DNA from: Apostichopus japonicus
Taxonomy: Eukaryota; Echinodermata; Holothuroidea; Aspidochirotida; Stichopodidae
Assembly: GCF_037975245.1 (NCBI RefSeq)
Contig: NC_092582.1
Span: forward strand, 18,006,577-18,070,576
Reading direction: 5' to 3'
Length of the DNA stretch: 64,000 nt
Shown: one piece after another, positions 1 through 12,699 of the stretch
Layout: each line of letters starts with the position of its first letter
How positions within the stretch are numbered: the first letter of the stretch is position 1
Made by a program: the position numbers and the translations under genes
The notes under the pieces: generated by a model
What the model saw: the letters and a program-made list of their open reading frames with translations, nothing else
What the model was told of the DNA's origin: nothing
Databases searched by the model: none

Positions 1-52
1 GCACGTCCGAAAAGGGAGAGAATGCCGACGATGCGCAACTTTCTTCCTTCAA
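1..52 (+). CDS. SPOUT1: SPOUT1 exon, truncated by window edge
   Basis: Reads TSEKGENADDAQLSSFK with the first two bases completing a preceding (probably Gly) codon. It ends two bases into the Lys codon, just before a GTGAGTG donor at 53. The next exon's first base completes the codon. Confidence 0.88.
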
Positions 53-3000
53 GTGAGTGTTTTTATTTTGCGTTGACTTGTTTTCTCTTTTTTCTTCTCT
101 CTATTTTTCTCTTTTTTTCAACCATGATAATTGTGAATATGAAAATAGCTATTGTTGTCACGAATTGATCAAAAGTTCTGGAACCCTTCTAAATTTGTTG
201 TTCCTTCTGATAAACGAACAAACAAAAGTAACATGAAAGACAGAACAAAAAGGGGGTTGGGGTGGGGGGTGCGGGGGTGCGAGGGTGCGGGGTGCGGGGG
301 GAGGATATGAACGAGCAGGGAAAGCTTGCTTCTTACAGACAGTGACAATATTGAGAATGTTGTTTCAGTCTCCTCTGCTTATGAAAAAAAAACAATCGAG
401 TAGAATACAACCTGGAAGAAAGTTCTATCGAAAAAGCTTGAAAAACTGGCAAATCTTTATGAGTACATGGCATTTTGGACATGTTTTAACATGGACAAAG
501 GTGGAAAGTTTGTTATGCCAGCTTCAAACACTCTTCTATGTGTGACCACTCTCATTATTAAGTAAAAATTAAAGTTTAATTTGGGCCTAGGACAGTAAGA
601 GTCCACATAGTCAATTTAGTGCAAGACTGTGGGCCGATTATTTTGAAGGCCGAAGTGAATTTCCAAAATTTCAATCATTTTGGTAAGATGGAGATCTGGG
701 TACAAGCAGGGCCAAGTCCATGGCAATGAACTCTTGCATAAACATTTTTAAAAGAAATAAGTTGAAACTTTCTGAAAGCTTAGAAGATTTTATAACTGGA
801 TCATAGTATGGATTTGCGTTAGAGACAAAAGTATCATGTTACTTGAAAAGAAGTCAATGTTTGGTTTACAGGATATGAGCAGTAACTCGAAGCTTAAAGT
901 TCTGCTGAAATTAGAAATTGAATACTTTTATTACCAACTTCCGATTCATTCAAGGGTTATTATTACTGCAGTATTTTACGGTATGTTTTGTGGGTACAGA
1001 TGTGATGCTATTGATGAACCTCAAATGAAATATCCATTGAAACTTGTACCTTTAAGAAAACTCTCTTTCTGAGAAATTGGACACTGATCACGTAAACAAC
1101 CAGATGAGAAAATAGCATCAGAGTGTGCCAACGTTTCCAATGATATTATAGCATGTGGATAATCATCCCTTTGAAATCAATTCATCGTGGACCAGTTGAC
1201 AACTTTCTCATTTTATTGCAGCAGTATTATTTGTGCGTGTTTGGAAACGATCAGTTTCTCTCTCGTATTTGAAATTCTCTGTTTCCGTCTCACGTTTGGA
1301 ATCGTTTGCTGCCATTGACCCCTTTATTCCCCCAAAGAGAAAGAAGTATCACAGACTGATTATACAATGCAAAACTCCTGTCTTGGTAAAAAGAATGTGT
1401 AAAAGAACATCTGAAGAAGACTTTGGTTAGGATCGAAATGGCAGGCCCCCTTACTTTTTACGTATTTCAAGGGGTTTTCATTGGTTTATCTTTGTTACCT
1501 CTTGATAAATGATGGTTTTCATTTTTTCCCTTCTTTATCTCAATATATTACATGTATAGAGATATTGTAACAGTAAGTGGGACTCTCTATTCTCTTAAAA
1601 AATTTTCAGCATCTTCATACAAAGTTCTTTTTCTCTGGAATTTCCAGAGCAAGCATATATCATATAGGCCAACAAAAGTTACTAATTTTTATTCCAGAAT
1701 TGTAACTCATTCTATGACTTTTTCAACGATTTATGTCCAAATTGGGCCAAATCGGGCTGAAACACAGTTGTAGTAAGCCTTTTTTGCACACGCTCCAAAA
1801 CTTGTTTGTAGGGAACTTTTACCCATGTTTCCCTGTTTTTGATGATTAAGCCCTGCCTCCAAGTCTGGGTTGTAGCAGATTGGCTATGACTCATGGCAGC
1901 TACATGTTAGATATACGAAAATGGCTACCCTTGCGACCAATTTTCTCTACTGTTGTTAGGTACGCGGCTGGTATTAGGCCTTCGTCTGTTTATAGCTCCA
2001 TGGTTTTAGTAATATCCATTTAAGGATTGTACTGGTGTTCAGGTAGCTTTTCAGAGCAAGGGTCATGATAATTTTGTTTGATTGCCCTTGTTTGCCCATC
2101 AGGTATTTTTGTATAATTACGTATAGGCCTACACATTGTTGTACTGCTGAAGGCTACTTAGGCCTAGTGCATCCTATATTAGGCCTTCATTTAGTAATAG
2201 CCACATTAGCATTGTACTGGTGTTCAGGCAGCTTTTGGGCTCGGGTAAGTTTGTTTGATTGCCTTACAGTGTGTTTTAATTAAGTTTAGTTTCCAACTTA
2301 TATATTAACTGTGACTCCATAATTTTAACATAATGTTAATGGGATAATACAACAACTATTCATTTGGAATAGAGTGTATATTGTACATTTCTAGAATGAA
2401 GCATCATTATGAATTAACAGCTTTTTTGGTATATTTCAATACCCCCCCCAAAAAAAGAATTAAAAACAAAAATAATAATCTATCACATTTTATTTTCACT
2501 GGAGTATGTATAAAAGAGAAGCCGGCCATAGTATCAAAACTTAAGACTATAAAAATTGTATAAGGTTATGTTTTATTTATAAGGATATAATTTGTATAAC
2601 TATAAGGTTATAAGAAGTATGTTTAGCTTTCTTTTGAACCTGTGATGTTTGACATCAAATATACAAAGAATTAAAAGAAAATTATACTAAAATGGAGAGG
2701 AACTGGGGTGGCTATTAGGGGAGGAGGAGGCCACCCATCACTTTCAATTAAAACTTGTAATCTACTTGTACTGTACATTATTTTTTCCAAGTCATAAATC
2801 CATGAAATCTTCATGTCAGAAAAACTGAGATGGAAAAACATGGGTTGTTTTGACACTTGGAAGTAGACACAGTTTTTATGGTAGTTACCACTACAGTCTA
2901 CAGTAACATACAGTAGGTCGATAGGCCTAGCTTTCTCAAGGCGGGCATCAAGAATATGGTCGAGTTGTTTGCCTCTTCTTTGGCCGTTGTCATTGACGTC

Positions 3001-4080
3001 CAACAGAGACTGAGCCAAGATGAAGGATACCACATAAAAAACAAGTTCTTAAATATTCTATGACATTACTCTATCTTGCAACGCCGTTCTCTCGACAAAC
3101 AGGCAATGAGCGCTAAAGGCAACACTTGCAGGATGAAGTGTAACCTGCAGAGACTATTCTTGGCAAAGTAGCGTAAATGCAAGTTCTATATTTGTTGTAC
3201 CATGAATCCATGATTGATATTGATAATTGTAGAGACAGAGCAAAGAAATGAAATTAGGAATCAAAATTAGAACTTCCAGTATTGAGATACTGCGTCATTG
3301 ATGCTCTTGTTTTTAATAAGTTGTTATCTCATTTATTTTTAAATTTTCCTCTCACAGACACCTGCTGGTAGTATTTGGCGGGTTGAAGGGATTGGAATAC
3401 AGCCTGGACGGGGATGAAACCTTGAAAATTGATGACCCGGGCCTTCTCTTCGATCACTACTTGAATACTTGTCCTGGGCAGGGGAGCAGAACCATCAGAA
3501 CAGAGGTAAAAAGATGAAAATATTCAGTGCAGAGGGGTGAAAAGGGGTGTTTAGGGGTCCAGTGTCAGTCAATAGCTTCATTAGCGTAACTGACACCGTT
3601 TTCATAAAAAAAAATAACAACACCGAGATTAGCGACTTCAAGACAAAGATAAAATACTGACACCAACAAAGAATAAAACTACAAATTTCTTGAACAGACA
3701 CAAAGCTGTAAAGTCCAGAGTTAAACAAAATCTGTTTATTTCCTTTTCACTCTGCTTGCTGAATAAAGACTTTGTGGCGCTTTTTTAAATGTCGACACAT
3801 TGCACAGACAAAATTATATATATTTTTATATATATTTTTTTTACCATTGACAAATAACGCATCCTTCCTCTCCATAAGCTTTGAGATCGTTTACTTTGTA
3901 CCTTTGTCAATGGAATTCCTTGTTGACAAGGAAAAGAAGGGAAGAAAGAGATGAAAAAAAAAACATAAGGATGTGACATCACATGATTCCGTTTGCACTC
4001 TGCAGGAAGCCCTGCTTATCACCATGTCCCTCCTACGACCAAAGATTGCGCAAGCCGGCTTCTCCGATAGAGACTCGTGA
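1..4080 (+). CDS. SPOUT1: SPOUT1 (CENP-32/C9orf114 family) 3' part, three coding exons
   Basis: Three exons join in frame: 1-52 (cut by the window edge), 3358-3505 and 4006-4080, ending in TGA. Introns of 3305 and 500 bases have GT donors and AG acceptors. The joined 90-odd residues match the C-terminal part of the SPOUT domain-containing methyltransferase family: a TSEKG segment, then HLLVVFGGLKGLE, FDHYLNTCPGQGSRTIRTE, and a final helix EALLITMSLLRPK. In this superfamily the C-terminal segment forms the trefoil-knot pocket that binds S-adenosylmethionine; the NTCPGQGSRTIRTE stretch is the most diagnostic. Known biology, not visible here: human SPOUT1/CENP-32 is a nuclear RNA-methyltransferase-fold protein linked to spindle poles and kinetochores. 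The 5' two thirds of the gene lies outside the window. Nothing looks broken. I am sure of the family. Confidence 0.93.
3358..3505 (+). CDS. SPOUT1: SPOUT1 penultimate exon
   Basis: A polypyrimidine tract and CACAG acceptor precede 3358; a GTAAAA donor follows 3505. The exon is 148 bases: one base finishing Lys, then 49 codons from HLLVVFGGL to QGSRTIRTE. This is the conserved SAM-pocket part of the SPOUT fold. Confidence 0.92.
4006..4080 (+). CDS. SPOUT1: SPOUT1 last coding exon with stop
   Basis: A CTGCAG acceptor precedes 4006. The exon reads EALLITMSLLRPKIAQAGFS and then DRDS before TGA at 4078-4080 (24 residues). The preceding exon ends in phase 0, so the join is exact. Confidence 0.9.
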   Translation, partial: EALLITMSLLRPKIAQAGFSDRDS

Positions 4081-6322
4081 CACATCCCCCGGAGAGAGTG
4101 GGTGAGTCTTTTGAAATTTATTATCTTTAAGAAGAAGAGAGATGAAAATTGTGCATTATCGGAATTAAAGGTCGAGAGAACTGAATGTCAGCACTCTTCT
4201 ATTTTTGGTTTCTCCACTTCATGATCTTTTACACCTCCAGTGTGGGTGTAATCAGTTCCATTTTAGGTGAAGAGAAAACAGCTGTCGGGTTGGGTTCACT
4301 GAAAGTTTGAGGTTTTCTTGAGTTACATATATGCATGTATTAATGTATGTGTTTTAGATCCTCCTGCAAGTAGATTCATATTTAAAGTCCATGATTATGA
4401 ATTGTCGATCGTCAACAACTCTGTAACTGGACGACATACATTAATCTTGGTGTGACTCGAACTCAGGACCTTATGATTGAAAGACACTGGCATTTACCAC
4501 TAAGCTAACACTCCTATATAAATAACTTTGAAAGGTTTAGGGTAGTCGTGGCAAGTATGCAGGGTAAACCAGTGCATATCACATCATCGGAAACAGCTGA
4601 CAGTTTTTAACTGAAAAGAGTAAACATGTAAATATGAAAAAAAGGAAGAAAACAAAAAAGGAAGAGTCCTTTCAGTAATCATCGAATGAAAAACAAGAGA
4701 GAGAGATTGGGTCGTATGGAGCAGAAAAATCTCTCTGTTTTTTGCTCATTTTATTCGTAGTTGTACTTACAGAATTTGGGTAAGATGTCGATATGAAGAG
4801 ATCACCTTAAAATCCCGCAAATTATGCAGTTTCACATGAACTTCACTTGTCAGTTTTCTTTTCCTTTAAATGACATCATATTGTGAAAAATATCAGTTCC
4901 ATGTAATTAATACCAAATGTGCAAAAGTGTCTGAGTATTAATGTAACTGATAGTTTGAAGCCTTCTTCGCCCAATCCGTTGTATTCTTGTGTCGAATTAA
5001 TACTTCATATAAATTGTCGGTTATATCGGTGAAGTGTAAAAAAGGTACTTTTAAATTGTTTTGGATGGTTTTGATTACCCAATTAACCAAACGTACCTTC
5101 TCCTCTCCTACGCATCGATAAGGCACAGATAATGTGAGACCAGACATCACTTATTGTAATCAACATTCATTAGTTTTATCTGTCTCGGATGGTCTGTGGG
5201 TGGACACACTTTTCTAGTGACACATATTTTGCATAAATTATCACACAAAGAAGCATTTGTACAAATATTGAAGTAGCTTTGTCTGCTAACATTTAAATAC
5301 TCATCTGTGACATAATTCAACACTGAAAAATGATACTTTAAGGAAGCTACATTTTGGCTAGCATTTTGTTATTGTTTTAGATGTGTGTTTATTTATTTAT
5401 TGATGTTGTGGTGGAACATTCCATTGTCCTAGCCGGGTAATATGAAATGATTTGATGGTAAAAGGTAAAAAGCAGGTGCAGTGTAAAAATGATCTGTTGC
5501 AGCATAACAACCAGATTCAGGGTTTAGTCCTGTCTTCATAACTTGCTTCGTTGATGGAATTTAAAAAAACAAACAAAAAACCCCAAAACCTAGAGAAAAG
5601 AACAGTGCCCAATAACTTGTGAGGCCACAGATAAATTATAGATTAAACCCCTTTTATATTTCATCGTTCTTGGTTTTTGTTTGGTTTTATGTAACGGTTG
5701 CAACCTGGAAACCTTCACGATTTTGATCAATACTTCATCAAGTTTACTCAATCGCTCCTAAAGCAACATATACACGACATCCCTGAATAAACGATGTAAT
5801 ATTTTTCCAAGGTTACATAAATCACTTCAGTTACCAATAAAAAAGGAGAAGTAAAAACAGTAGATTTTGGTGTAGTTTATTGTTTGACATCACATATTTT
5901 TGCAGTGCACTGTTCCATTAAATGTTATTTAACTTTACTCACAATTTTGTTTGATTGCTCTTATTCGATACATCAGCAACGGAAGAAGCTACAAAGCTGT
6001 TGGAATCTTGTTTTTAATAACTCTCTGTATTTTATCAAGTTTTCCTAACATCGGTAATATTTTTTTAATCTTAATTACGTCAGAGTTACACCACGACGGT
6101 GTAATTTGAGAACCCTCCTTCAGTTTTGTTCGTACCACGTCCTCAAGTGTAATTAGTTTTGAAGCGGGACAGAGAATATCAGTTAATTACAGTTCAAACT
6201 ACCAGGTTAAGTTTCCATTTAAATCTAAATCTATCAGGTTTACTTTGAAAATCTTCTTACAAGAGCAGAACCGCTCTCTTTTCATTACACGTACAAGCAT
6301 GAGTTTGGAAACTTTCTTCACT
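4081..6322. other. Intergenic, SPOUT1 3' flank
   Basis: The SPOUT1 3' UTR must begin here; its end was not identified. No coding exon was recognised and the reading frames are short and compositionally random. Confidence 0.5.
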
Positions 6323-6892
6323 ACGTTACACAACTTTTTCAGTATGTTACACAACTTCTTCAGTACATTACACAACTTCTTCAGTATGTTACACAACTTT
6401 TTCAGTATGTTACGCAACTTTTTCAGTACCTTACACAACTTTTTCAGTTACACAACTTTTTCAGTTAGTTACACAACTTTTTCAGTACGACAACTTCTTC
6501 AGTACAATACACAACTTTGTCAGTACGTTACGCAATTTTTTCTGTACATTACGCAACTCCTTTAGTATGTTACGCAACTTTTTCAGAACGTTACACAACT
6601 TTTTCAGTACGTTACGCAACTTCTTCAGTAGGTTACGCAACTTTTTCAGTACATTACACAACTTTTTCAGTACGTTACACAACTTCTTCAGTACACTATG
6701 CAACTTTTTCAGTACGTTTCACAACTTCTTCAGTACGTAACACAACTTCTTCAGTACGTGACCGACTATTTCAGTACTTTACACAACTTCTTCAGTACGT
6801 TACACAACTTCTTCAGTACGTTACTCAACTTTTTCAGTGCGTTACGCAACTTCTTCAGTATGTTACGCAACTTCTTCAGTACGTTACACAGG
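6323..6892. repeat. 21-bp minisatellite, about 27 units
   Basis: Tandem units of 21 bases, core TTACACAACTTCTTCAGTA with T/C and A/G variants and a few shortened units near 6450-6490. Because 21 is a multiple of three, both strands carry long repetitive open frames (FSTLHN-type repeats on +, KLCNVLKK-type on -). These are by-products of the repeat. No start context, splice signal or homologous domain supports translation. Confidence 0.93.
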
Positions 6893-8493
6893 CATTTTCA
6901 GGAATTACCCGTTCCTTACTTCATAGACAATACTAATCACACTTTGTGAAAGTTTCCTGCTGTCATGTTTACAGAAGGAACGCTTTGTTTAACTGCGTAA
7001 ACAATGTATGAAGAAGTACGTTACACACACACACACACACACAAATTGCAGTCACATGCTATGCTTGAACTGTTGACTTTCGACACAATAATGGACATAA
7101 CTCTGTGATTAATACTTGAAAAGGATTTTCTACTACCACAATTGTAAACAAATATAATCTTCCTGCCATTACCAAATTTAGAACAAATTGGATGTCATTG
7201 ACTTTTTGTGGGTTAATGAGCGAAATGGCAACCAAATAAACTGTTCACCAGAACCTGAATAGGAGATTTAGTTCTGTGCAGTTTTGCGGAAATATTTAAA
7301 CAACCTGGTGACACCACAAGGAAGTAGTGAAAATAGTTAATCATACTTGGGTTTCATCATCACTGTGAGAAAATGTATTAGGCAAGACAGTGAAATTTGT
7401 CTACTAGCAGCGTAGAGAGGGATATTCCGACGGCATCGATTTTACTCTTACATGGAAAATTATTAGTGGAAAACCCCCTCTAACTATCTTGATCCTATCT
7501 GTAAATAAAAAAAATTTCGAAAGTAAAACCAATTTTTTTGTTTGTTTTTTTTGTTGGCCGTACGAAGCCACCCTTAAACCAGAAAGTGGATCCCAGTGGG
7601 TGGAAGTTGATGTCATCATGTTAGATATTTCTCAGAAATCTCTACTTGCATATATATTATAATATTACCATTTTGATATCCTTCATTCTCTGCTGAAATT
7701 TTTGTTGCCCAATAAATTTTGGCCACCAGAATACCCCTTTAAATTTATGGTAAGCCATTACCTACACCTGTTAAAAAAAACAAAAAACAAACAAACAAAA
7801 ACAAATAAAAAAAGGAGTTTCAAACCAGGTGCACTGTTTAGAAAACAAGTCTGATTCTTGGAAAGATAACAGGCCAACATTTACCCAGTGGAAATAGTGA
7901 GCTGTATGTACCTTGCATTTTGGCAATGGTTATATTCTTGTCACATATGGAGCCAGTGACTATTTATCTCTGTCTGCTATTCAGCCCAACATTCAAGTAG
8001 AAGATTATTCAACTTGTGTAGCTTGACATATTATCAGTTTTAATATCAAGTTCTCTGTTTGTTGATATGGTATGGTATGTTTGTATGGTATTTTGTATCT
8101 GTATATTACCATATTGTCATTCCTCCCACTGTGCCCCATCCTCCCCCCTCCCCACTCCCTGTTTCCTGTCCTGTCGACATGGAATGGTCAAAGTTGACAA
8201 ATTTTCTTCGGTATGTTAATGGTCCAACCAGTCATTAGTTAATACAGTTGATATGTATACGTATAAATTTATTAATCCCCTCCCCTGAGCCCTCCCCTGA
8301 GTCCCTCCCCTTCCCTCTCCCTGGCCCACCCCTTCGCCCTCCCCTTCCCTTTGAAAAATATTACCCAATTAATATCATTCATCTGTACTTATGAATTCTA
8401 TATCAATGTTTGAAACTACAACAAACAATCAGGCACGACCAGTGTTATACGTAAAGAAGAGGAAACGAAGTAAACAAAACACACACGATATTA
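6893..8493. other. Intergenic, no gene seen
   Basis: Contains a short (CA)n tract at about 7022-7044 and pyrimidine-rich patches at 8125-8160 and 8275-8350. No coding exon or RNA gene was recognised. Confidence 0.45.
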
Positions 8494-9002
8494 GTTCCTT
8501 TCAGGGGTGTAGCAAGCGGGGCGGGGGGGTGTGGGGGGGTGTCACACCCCCCCAATAATTTGGTCGCTGTCGGCAAATTTTGGGTCTGTCGGCAAAAGGA
8601 GAAAAGGTGAAGAGAGCGGAAGGGGAAGAAAGAAGGAAAGCTGAATAGAGAAAAGGAGAATGGGAGCTTCTTCTGTGCCAAATTTGACTTAAAATATGCA
8701 CCAGATTGCATCTAAGGAGTTTCAAAACTAAGAATTTTCCAAAGGGGAGGGGGACACCCCCTCCCCTTAGACCACTCCCCCATTTCAATCACCACTTCCA
8801 AATCCGTCGGCAAATCAAATTTGACTTAAAATATACAGCAGATTGCATCTAAGGACATTTCAAAAATAAAAATTTTCAAAAGGGGAGGGGACACCCCCTC
8901 CCCTTAGACCCCTCCCCCATTTCAGTCACCACTTCCAGATCCGTCTGCAAATTCTCCACACCCCCCCAACAAAAACCCCTTCGCTACGCCCCTGGTTCCT
9001 TT
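8494..9002. mobile_element. hAT-type MITE with 8-bp target site duplications
   Basis: The element runs 8502-8994 (493 bases). It starts CAGGGGTGTAGC and ends GCTACGCCCCTG, an imperfect terminal inverted repeat. The identical 8-mer GTTCCTTT flanks it at 8494-8501 and 8995-9002. CAGGG-type ends with 8-bp duplications are the hallmark of hAT transposons. It encodes no transposase, so it is non-autonomous. Inside are two copies (about 137 bases apart, from 8681 and 8818) of a segment beginning AATTTGACTTAAAATAT and including a CCCCTCCCC block. The perfect target duplication suggests a fairly recent insertion. Confidence 0.9.
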
Positions 9003-9299
9003 CAGTATCAAAGTTGTATTTCATAACCTTTTCTCAACTCATGGTGATGGTATGTGTATATATGTGGTTTTTATTAGTCATGTGATATCAACGGTCAACT
9101 ATACATGTGTATGATAGTGTCTTTGTTTTTAACGCCTCATTAGTCAATATGGGAGGAACAAAGTTATTTTTAGAAGTAGGAGGTAATCTTAAACAAAGAA
9201 CGCTGTTTGTTTGTTGTTGTTCTTTCCAATTCTGTTTCCGATAAAGAAGTCCTTAATCTTGTTCTTAGTGTTATCATTTACCCTTTGTCTTCGTAAAAG

Positions 9300-9625
9300 T
9301 TACATGAATTTTGCTTTTAGATATATATATATAGATATATATATATATATATATATATACCGCTAAATTCGACGGTAGGGCGAATTCCCCATTGATTCGC
9401 ACACTAGAATAAATAACCCTAACCCTGACCCTAAAACTTTTAGACAGTGGAGAACAAGATAAGACTATTTGCGACGGTAAAATTTTGCCTAGAAATGGTA
9501 GTAAAAACGTTAAGGCGAAACAACTTTTTTCGCCTTAGCGTCAAATTTCCACTCTCCTATTGTTCAATTTCGTTCAATTTATATATTGATATATTAGAGA
9601 TATATCTATATATATTGGGGGACAG
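9300..9625. repeat. AT microsatellite, telomere-like CCCTAA stretch and a 10-bp hairpin
   Basis: (TA)n runs at about 9321-9359 and 9580-9617 bracket a segment containing ACCCTAACCCTGACCCTAAA near 9415-9434 and a perfect inverted repeat TAAGGCGAAA / TTTCGCCTTA at 9511-9520 and 9528-9537. Probably the core of a small unclassified mobile repeat. Confidence 0.5.
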
Positions 9626-10602
9626 AAAATTCCAAAAATTAAAAGTGTTAAAAGGAAACTATACTAGAAGTCATAGTCGAGTCCTATATTTTAACATTAA
9701 ATACCGAGTGAAGGTTTGATCGTCTTTACCCAGTTTTCTTTTAAACTAGCCTGTTAGTACAGCAAGGTTGTTCTTTTGTTGTCGTTTCCACAATTGAAAA
9801 GCTGTATCGTTTCCACCGTACTAGCCGCTAGGTAACACCCACATAGATGCCGTTACGTCACATTTGCGTATGGTCTTTAATGAGCTTTTTATGTGGGGCT
9901 TCTTGATTTAGTTTTTACACTGTTAAACAGTCAGGGGTTGAAGATGGTCAAAATCATTATTGTTTATAAGAGAAGTAATCAGAGTTCAAGGGTCACGGTT
10001 AACGATGAAGATGAAATCTTCTTTGCTCAGTGATGTGGAGTTATTCGTATTGGTGACGTGTGCTTAGTACGTAGTAACGTAGTACGTAGTGCATATTACG
10101 TCATGTCCATCCTATCAGTCGATCGTGGCTGATGAACACACGTAATTGTCACTAATGATATGAATGGCATATAAAAAAATGACAGTTTGAAAAGTTCGCC
10201 GAGAGTACAAAAGCAGCAAGACCTACAATATTTTGGGCGGGTCTGAAATGGATATTTTGGTGTATTTTCCCAACATTTCTGTTTAGTAAACTATAAGAGG
10301 TTTTCACTGCAGGTGGTCTGTGGGTTATATCAAGACAGAGTTTCAAGAACGTTTGAAGTAGCTCTTTCTGAATTCGTATTCCACATAATTTCAAATCCCA
10401 GTAGCTCAAGTTATGTTCAAATTCCAGGAGAGAATTATAAGTTGTTACTTTATAAATTTCTCAGTATTTTTGCTTTGTCATGTTTCTTAATCTGTATTCA
10501 TCGTTTGCCTCAGAAGTTCAACCTTTGTGTTTAGTTGAATAAAATGATTCCCCATAAGTCTGCAGTTCACCACTGGGTCCATTTTTGTTGTCGTCTTATT
10601 GG
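9626..10602. other. Intergenic, no gene seen
   Basis: Unique-looking AT-rich DNA. A short stutter of ACGTAGTACGTAGT-like sequence lies near 10066-10098. Reading frames here carry no recognisable domain. Confidence 0.4.
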
Positions 10603-11046
10603 CAAACATGCTCCTGGGCTTGAAGCCATCCCGCCTCCCCCCCCACCCCAGCCTTACCTGACGAACCCTGTCGTCAGGCCTAGACACAGCAATTTGTGAG
10701 GAAAAAATATCGGTGACACATTTTATGATGTTAATACTTGTAAATGTACAGAATAAATGAGTGTAATTTAAAGTAACAGTGAACAGTAATATATGATGCT
10801 GTTATGAGATTGTCTTTGTTTTGCACAGTGGTATTAAAGTAAATGCATATGCATATGCATATATTACATTCATCTATGGTTATAGGAAGTGGTATGCATT
10901 CAAGTACTGTAGGGTCTTGAGATGTGTAGCAGTAGGAGCCTGTACATATAGGACGTAAAATTGTTCAGTTTTGCTTCGAATCCTTTCATCATAAATGACG
11001 CAGAATATATTGCATGTGGTGAGAGGTCATATCTGATGGAGGTCAA
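10603..11046. repeat. Dispersed duplicate, copy 1
   Basis: Shares a long diverged match with 12095-12520, including blocks TACTTGTAAATG, TCAAGTACTGTAGGGTCTTG, GAATCCTTTCATCATAAATG and GAGAGGTCATATCTGATGG in the same order and orientation. This copy has an extra ATGCAT stutter at about 10843-10861. An old duplication or two copies of an unnamed repeat. Confidence 0.75.
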
Positions 11047-11156
11047 GTTTCCTAGATTTTGCATACAAAATTTCAACACTTGTGTAAGTCAAATAGTCAC
11101 TAATGTATCCCATAGTCTGACCGAAGGAGAGGAAAGAAAGACAAGTATCTTACGCT

Positions 11157-11240
11157 CGGTTACTTATTGCACGTACATGGTTACTTATTGCACGTACATG
11201 CTTACCTATTGCACGTACATGATTACTTATTGCACGTACA
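11157..11240. repeat. 21-bp tandem repeat, four units
   Basis: Four head-to-tail copies of a 21-base unit with core TTACTTATTGCACGTACATG, differing by single bases. They sit inside a 153-codon open frame (10961-11422) that is otherwise non-coding in appearance. Confidence 0.88.
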
Positions 11241-12094
11241 TCTTAGCCTCCTGTCTGAGAACATGTGACAAGGCTTTTACATGTGTAAACCAAAAAGTAA
11301 GGCACACCAAAGCTGAAAGAGAATTATGCTCTGTGTTTGTGTTAATTATTCATCGGTCTTTGTGTGGTGAATCCATGTGCTTCACAGGAGGAAGGGATAA
11401 TTTATCTAGCTCAGAGAGGTAGTATAGCCTCCCAGCAATTCAGATCTATAAAAGCTTGAAATCAAAATGTCAAAAAATGTCAAAATTTATCTGATTACCA
11501 AGAATCCTTTGGTGCAATTTTTTTTCTTCCTTCCTTCCCCGCCTGGTTGGTCACTTCCTCTTCTTCTTTCTCCACCACGGTGGGTCGGAAAAATTAGGAA
11601 AGAGAAAGAGAACTTGAAGATGGATAAATCATAATAATATCTATAAAAGAAATAGTCAATAAAATATCTCATAAATTTGATGTTGCATTTGGTTATTGAT
11701 CTCAAGCTGTGACAGCGCTGCAAGAGATAAGGCAGCGGTTATAAATATTCATGAATTTGCTCGTAGGCGTTTGACTGTCTCTGCAACGTGGAAATCATAA
11801 AACCAAGGCGGAGAGAAATGGGGGAAAAAAATGGAAAACAAGACCGGGATAATGCTGCAAAGTGAAATGTCAGGTTTTTGCCAGAAGACATGTTAGATTG
11901 GGTTTAATTTTTGTCAATATTTCACCTGAAAGTGTTTTTAAAATTTTTTTTTTAGAAAAACTTGTTGGAGTATTTTCCTTGTGATTGCCAATTTATCTCC
12001 ACAGCAATAAACCATCCAAAATTTGTGATCATTCAAAAGTTCAATGCTCAGCCTATTTTTTTGTACTCTCCTTGTTCCCTCTGTAATGTAAATT

Positions 12095-12520
12095 ATTGAC
12101 CCACAGGCTCAGGGCCTGTAGCCAACCCGCCCCCCCCCCCAAACCGCTCTTGTCAGGTCTCAGGTCTGGACACACCAACGTTTTGAGAGATCCCATCGGT
12201 GACACATATCGTGATGTAAATACTTGTAAATGGACAGAATAAATTAGTGTAATTTGAATTAACAGTAAAGTATGATGCTATGATTAGATTGTATTTGTTT
12301 TGCACAGTGTTAATTAAATGCTTATACATACATTACATTCATATGTGGATACAGGAAGTATTATTCATTCAAGTACTGTAGGGTCTTGAAATGTGCAGCG
12401 GTAGGAGTCTGAAATATGGGACATTAATATTTGTTTGGGGTTTTGATTCGAATCCTTTCATCATAAATGACCCCCAGAGTACTTGCATCTGGTGAGAGGT
12501 CATATCTGATGGAGGTCAGT
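12095..12520. repeat. Dispersed duplicate, copy 2
   Basis: Partner of 10603-11046, same orientation about 1.5 kb away, diverged by substitutions and small indels. It begins with a C-rich run and ends just after GAGAGGTCATATCTGATGG. Confidence 0.75.
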
Positions 12521-12699
12521 GCACTGGACAGCCGGGCTGTCTGGCCTAATGACAAATGTCTGACCAGCCTCTTCATGTTGCAAGCTGAAAACCCCTCAAA
12601 ACCTAACCCTTGAAACCATCATCACATCAATGGGTGTGCCTGTGAAACCTGTGATGGGTTGCTTAACTCTCCATCCCAACTTAATTTCAACCACTGTGT

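Noticed and set aside
6199-6949. Five overlapping repeat-rich open frames
   Set aside because: By-products of the 21-bp minisatellite.
10961-11422. 153-codon ORF as a gene
   Set aside because: Spans the end of a dispersed duplicate and a 21-bp tandem repeat; the duplicate copy at 12.4 kb does not keep the frame.
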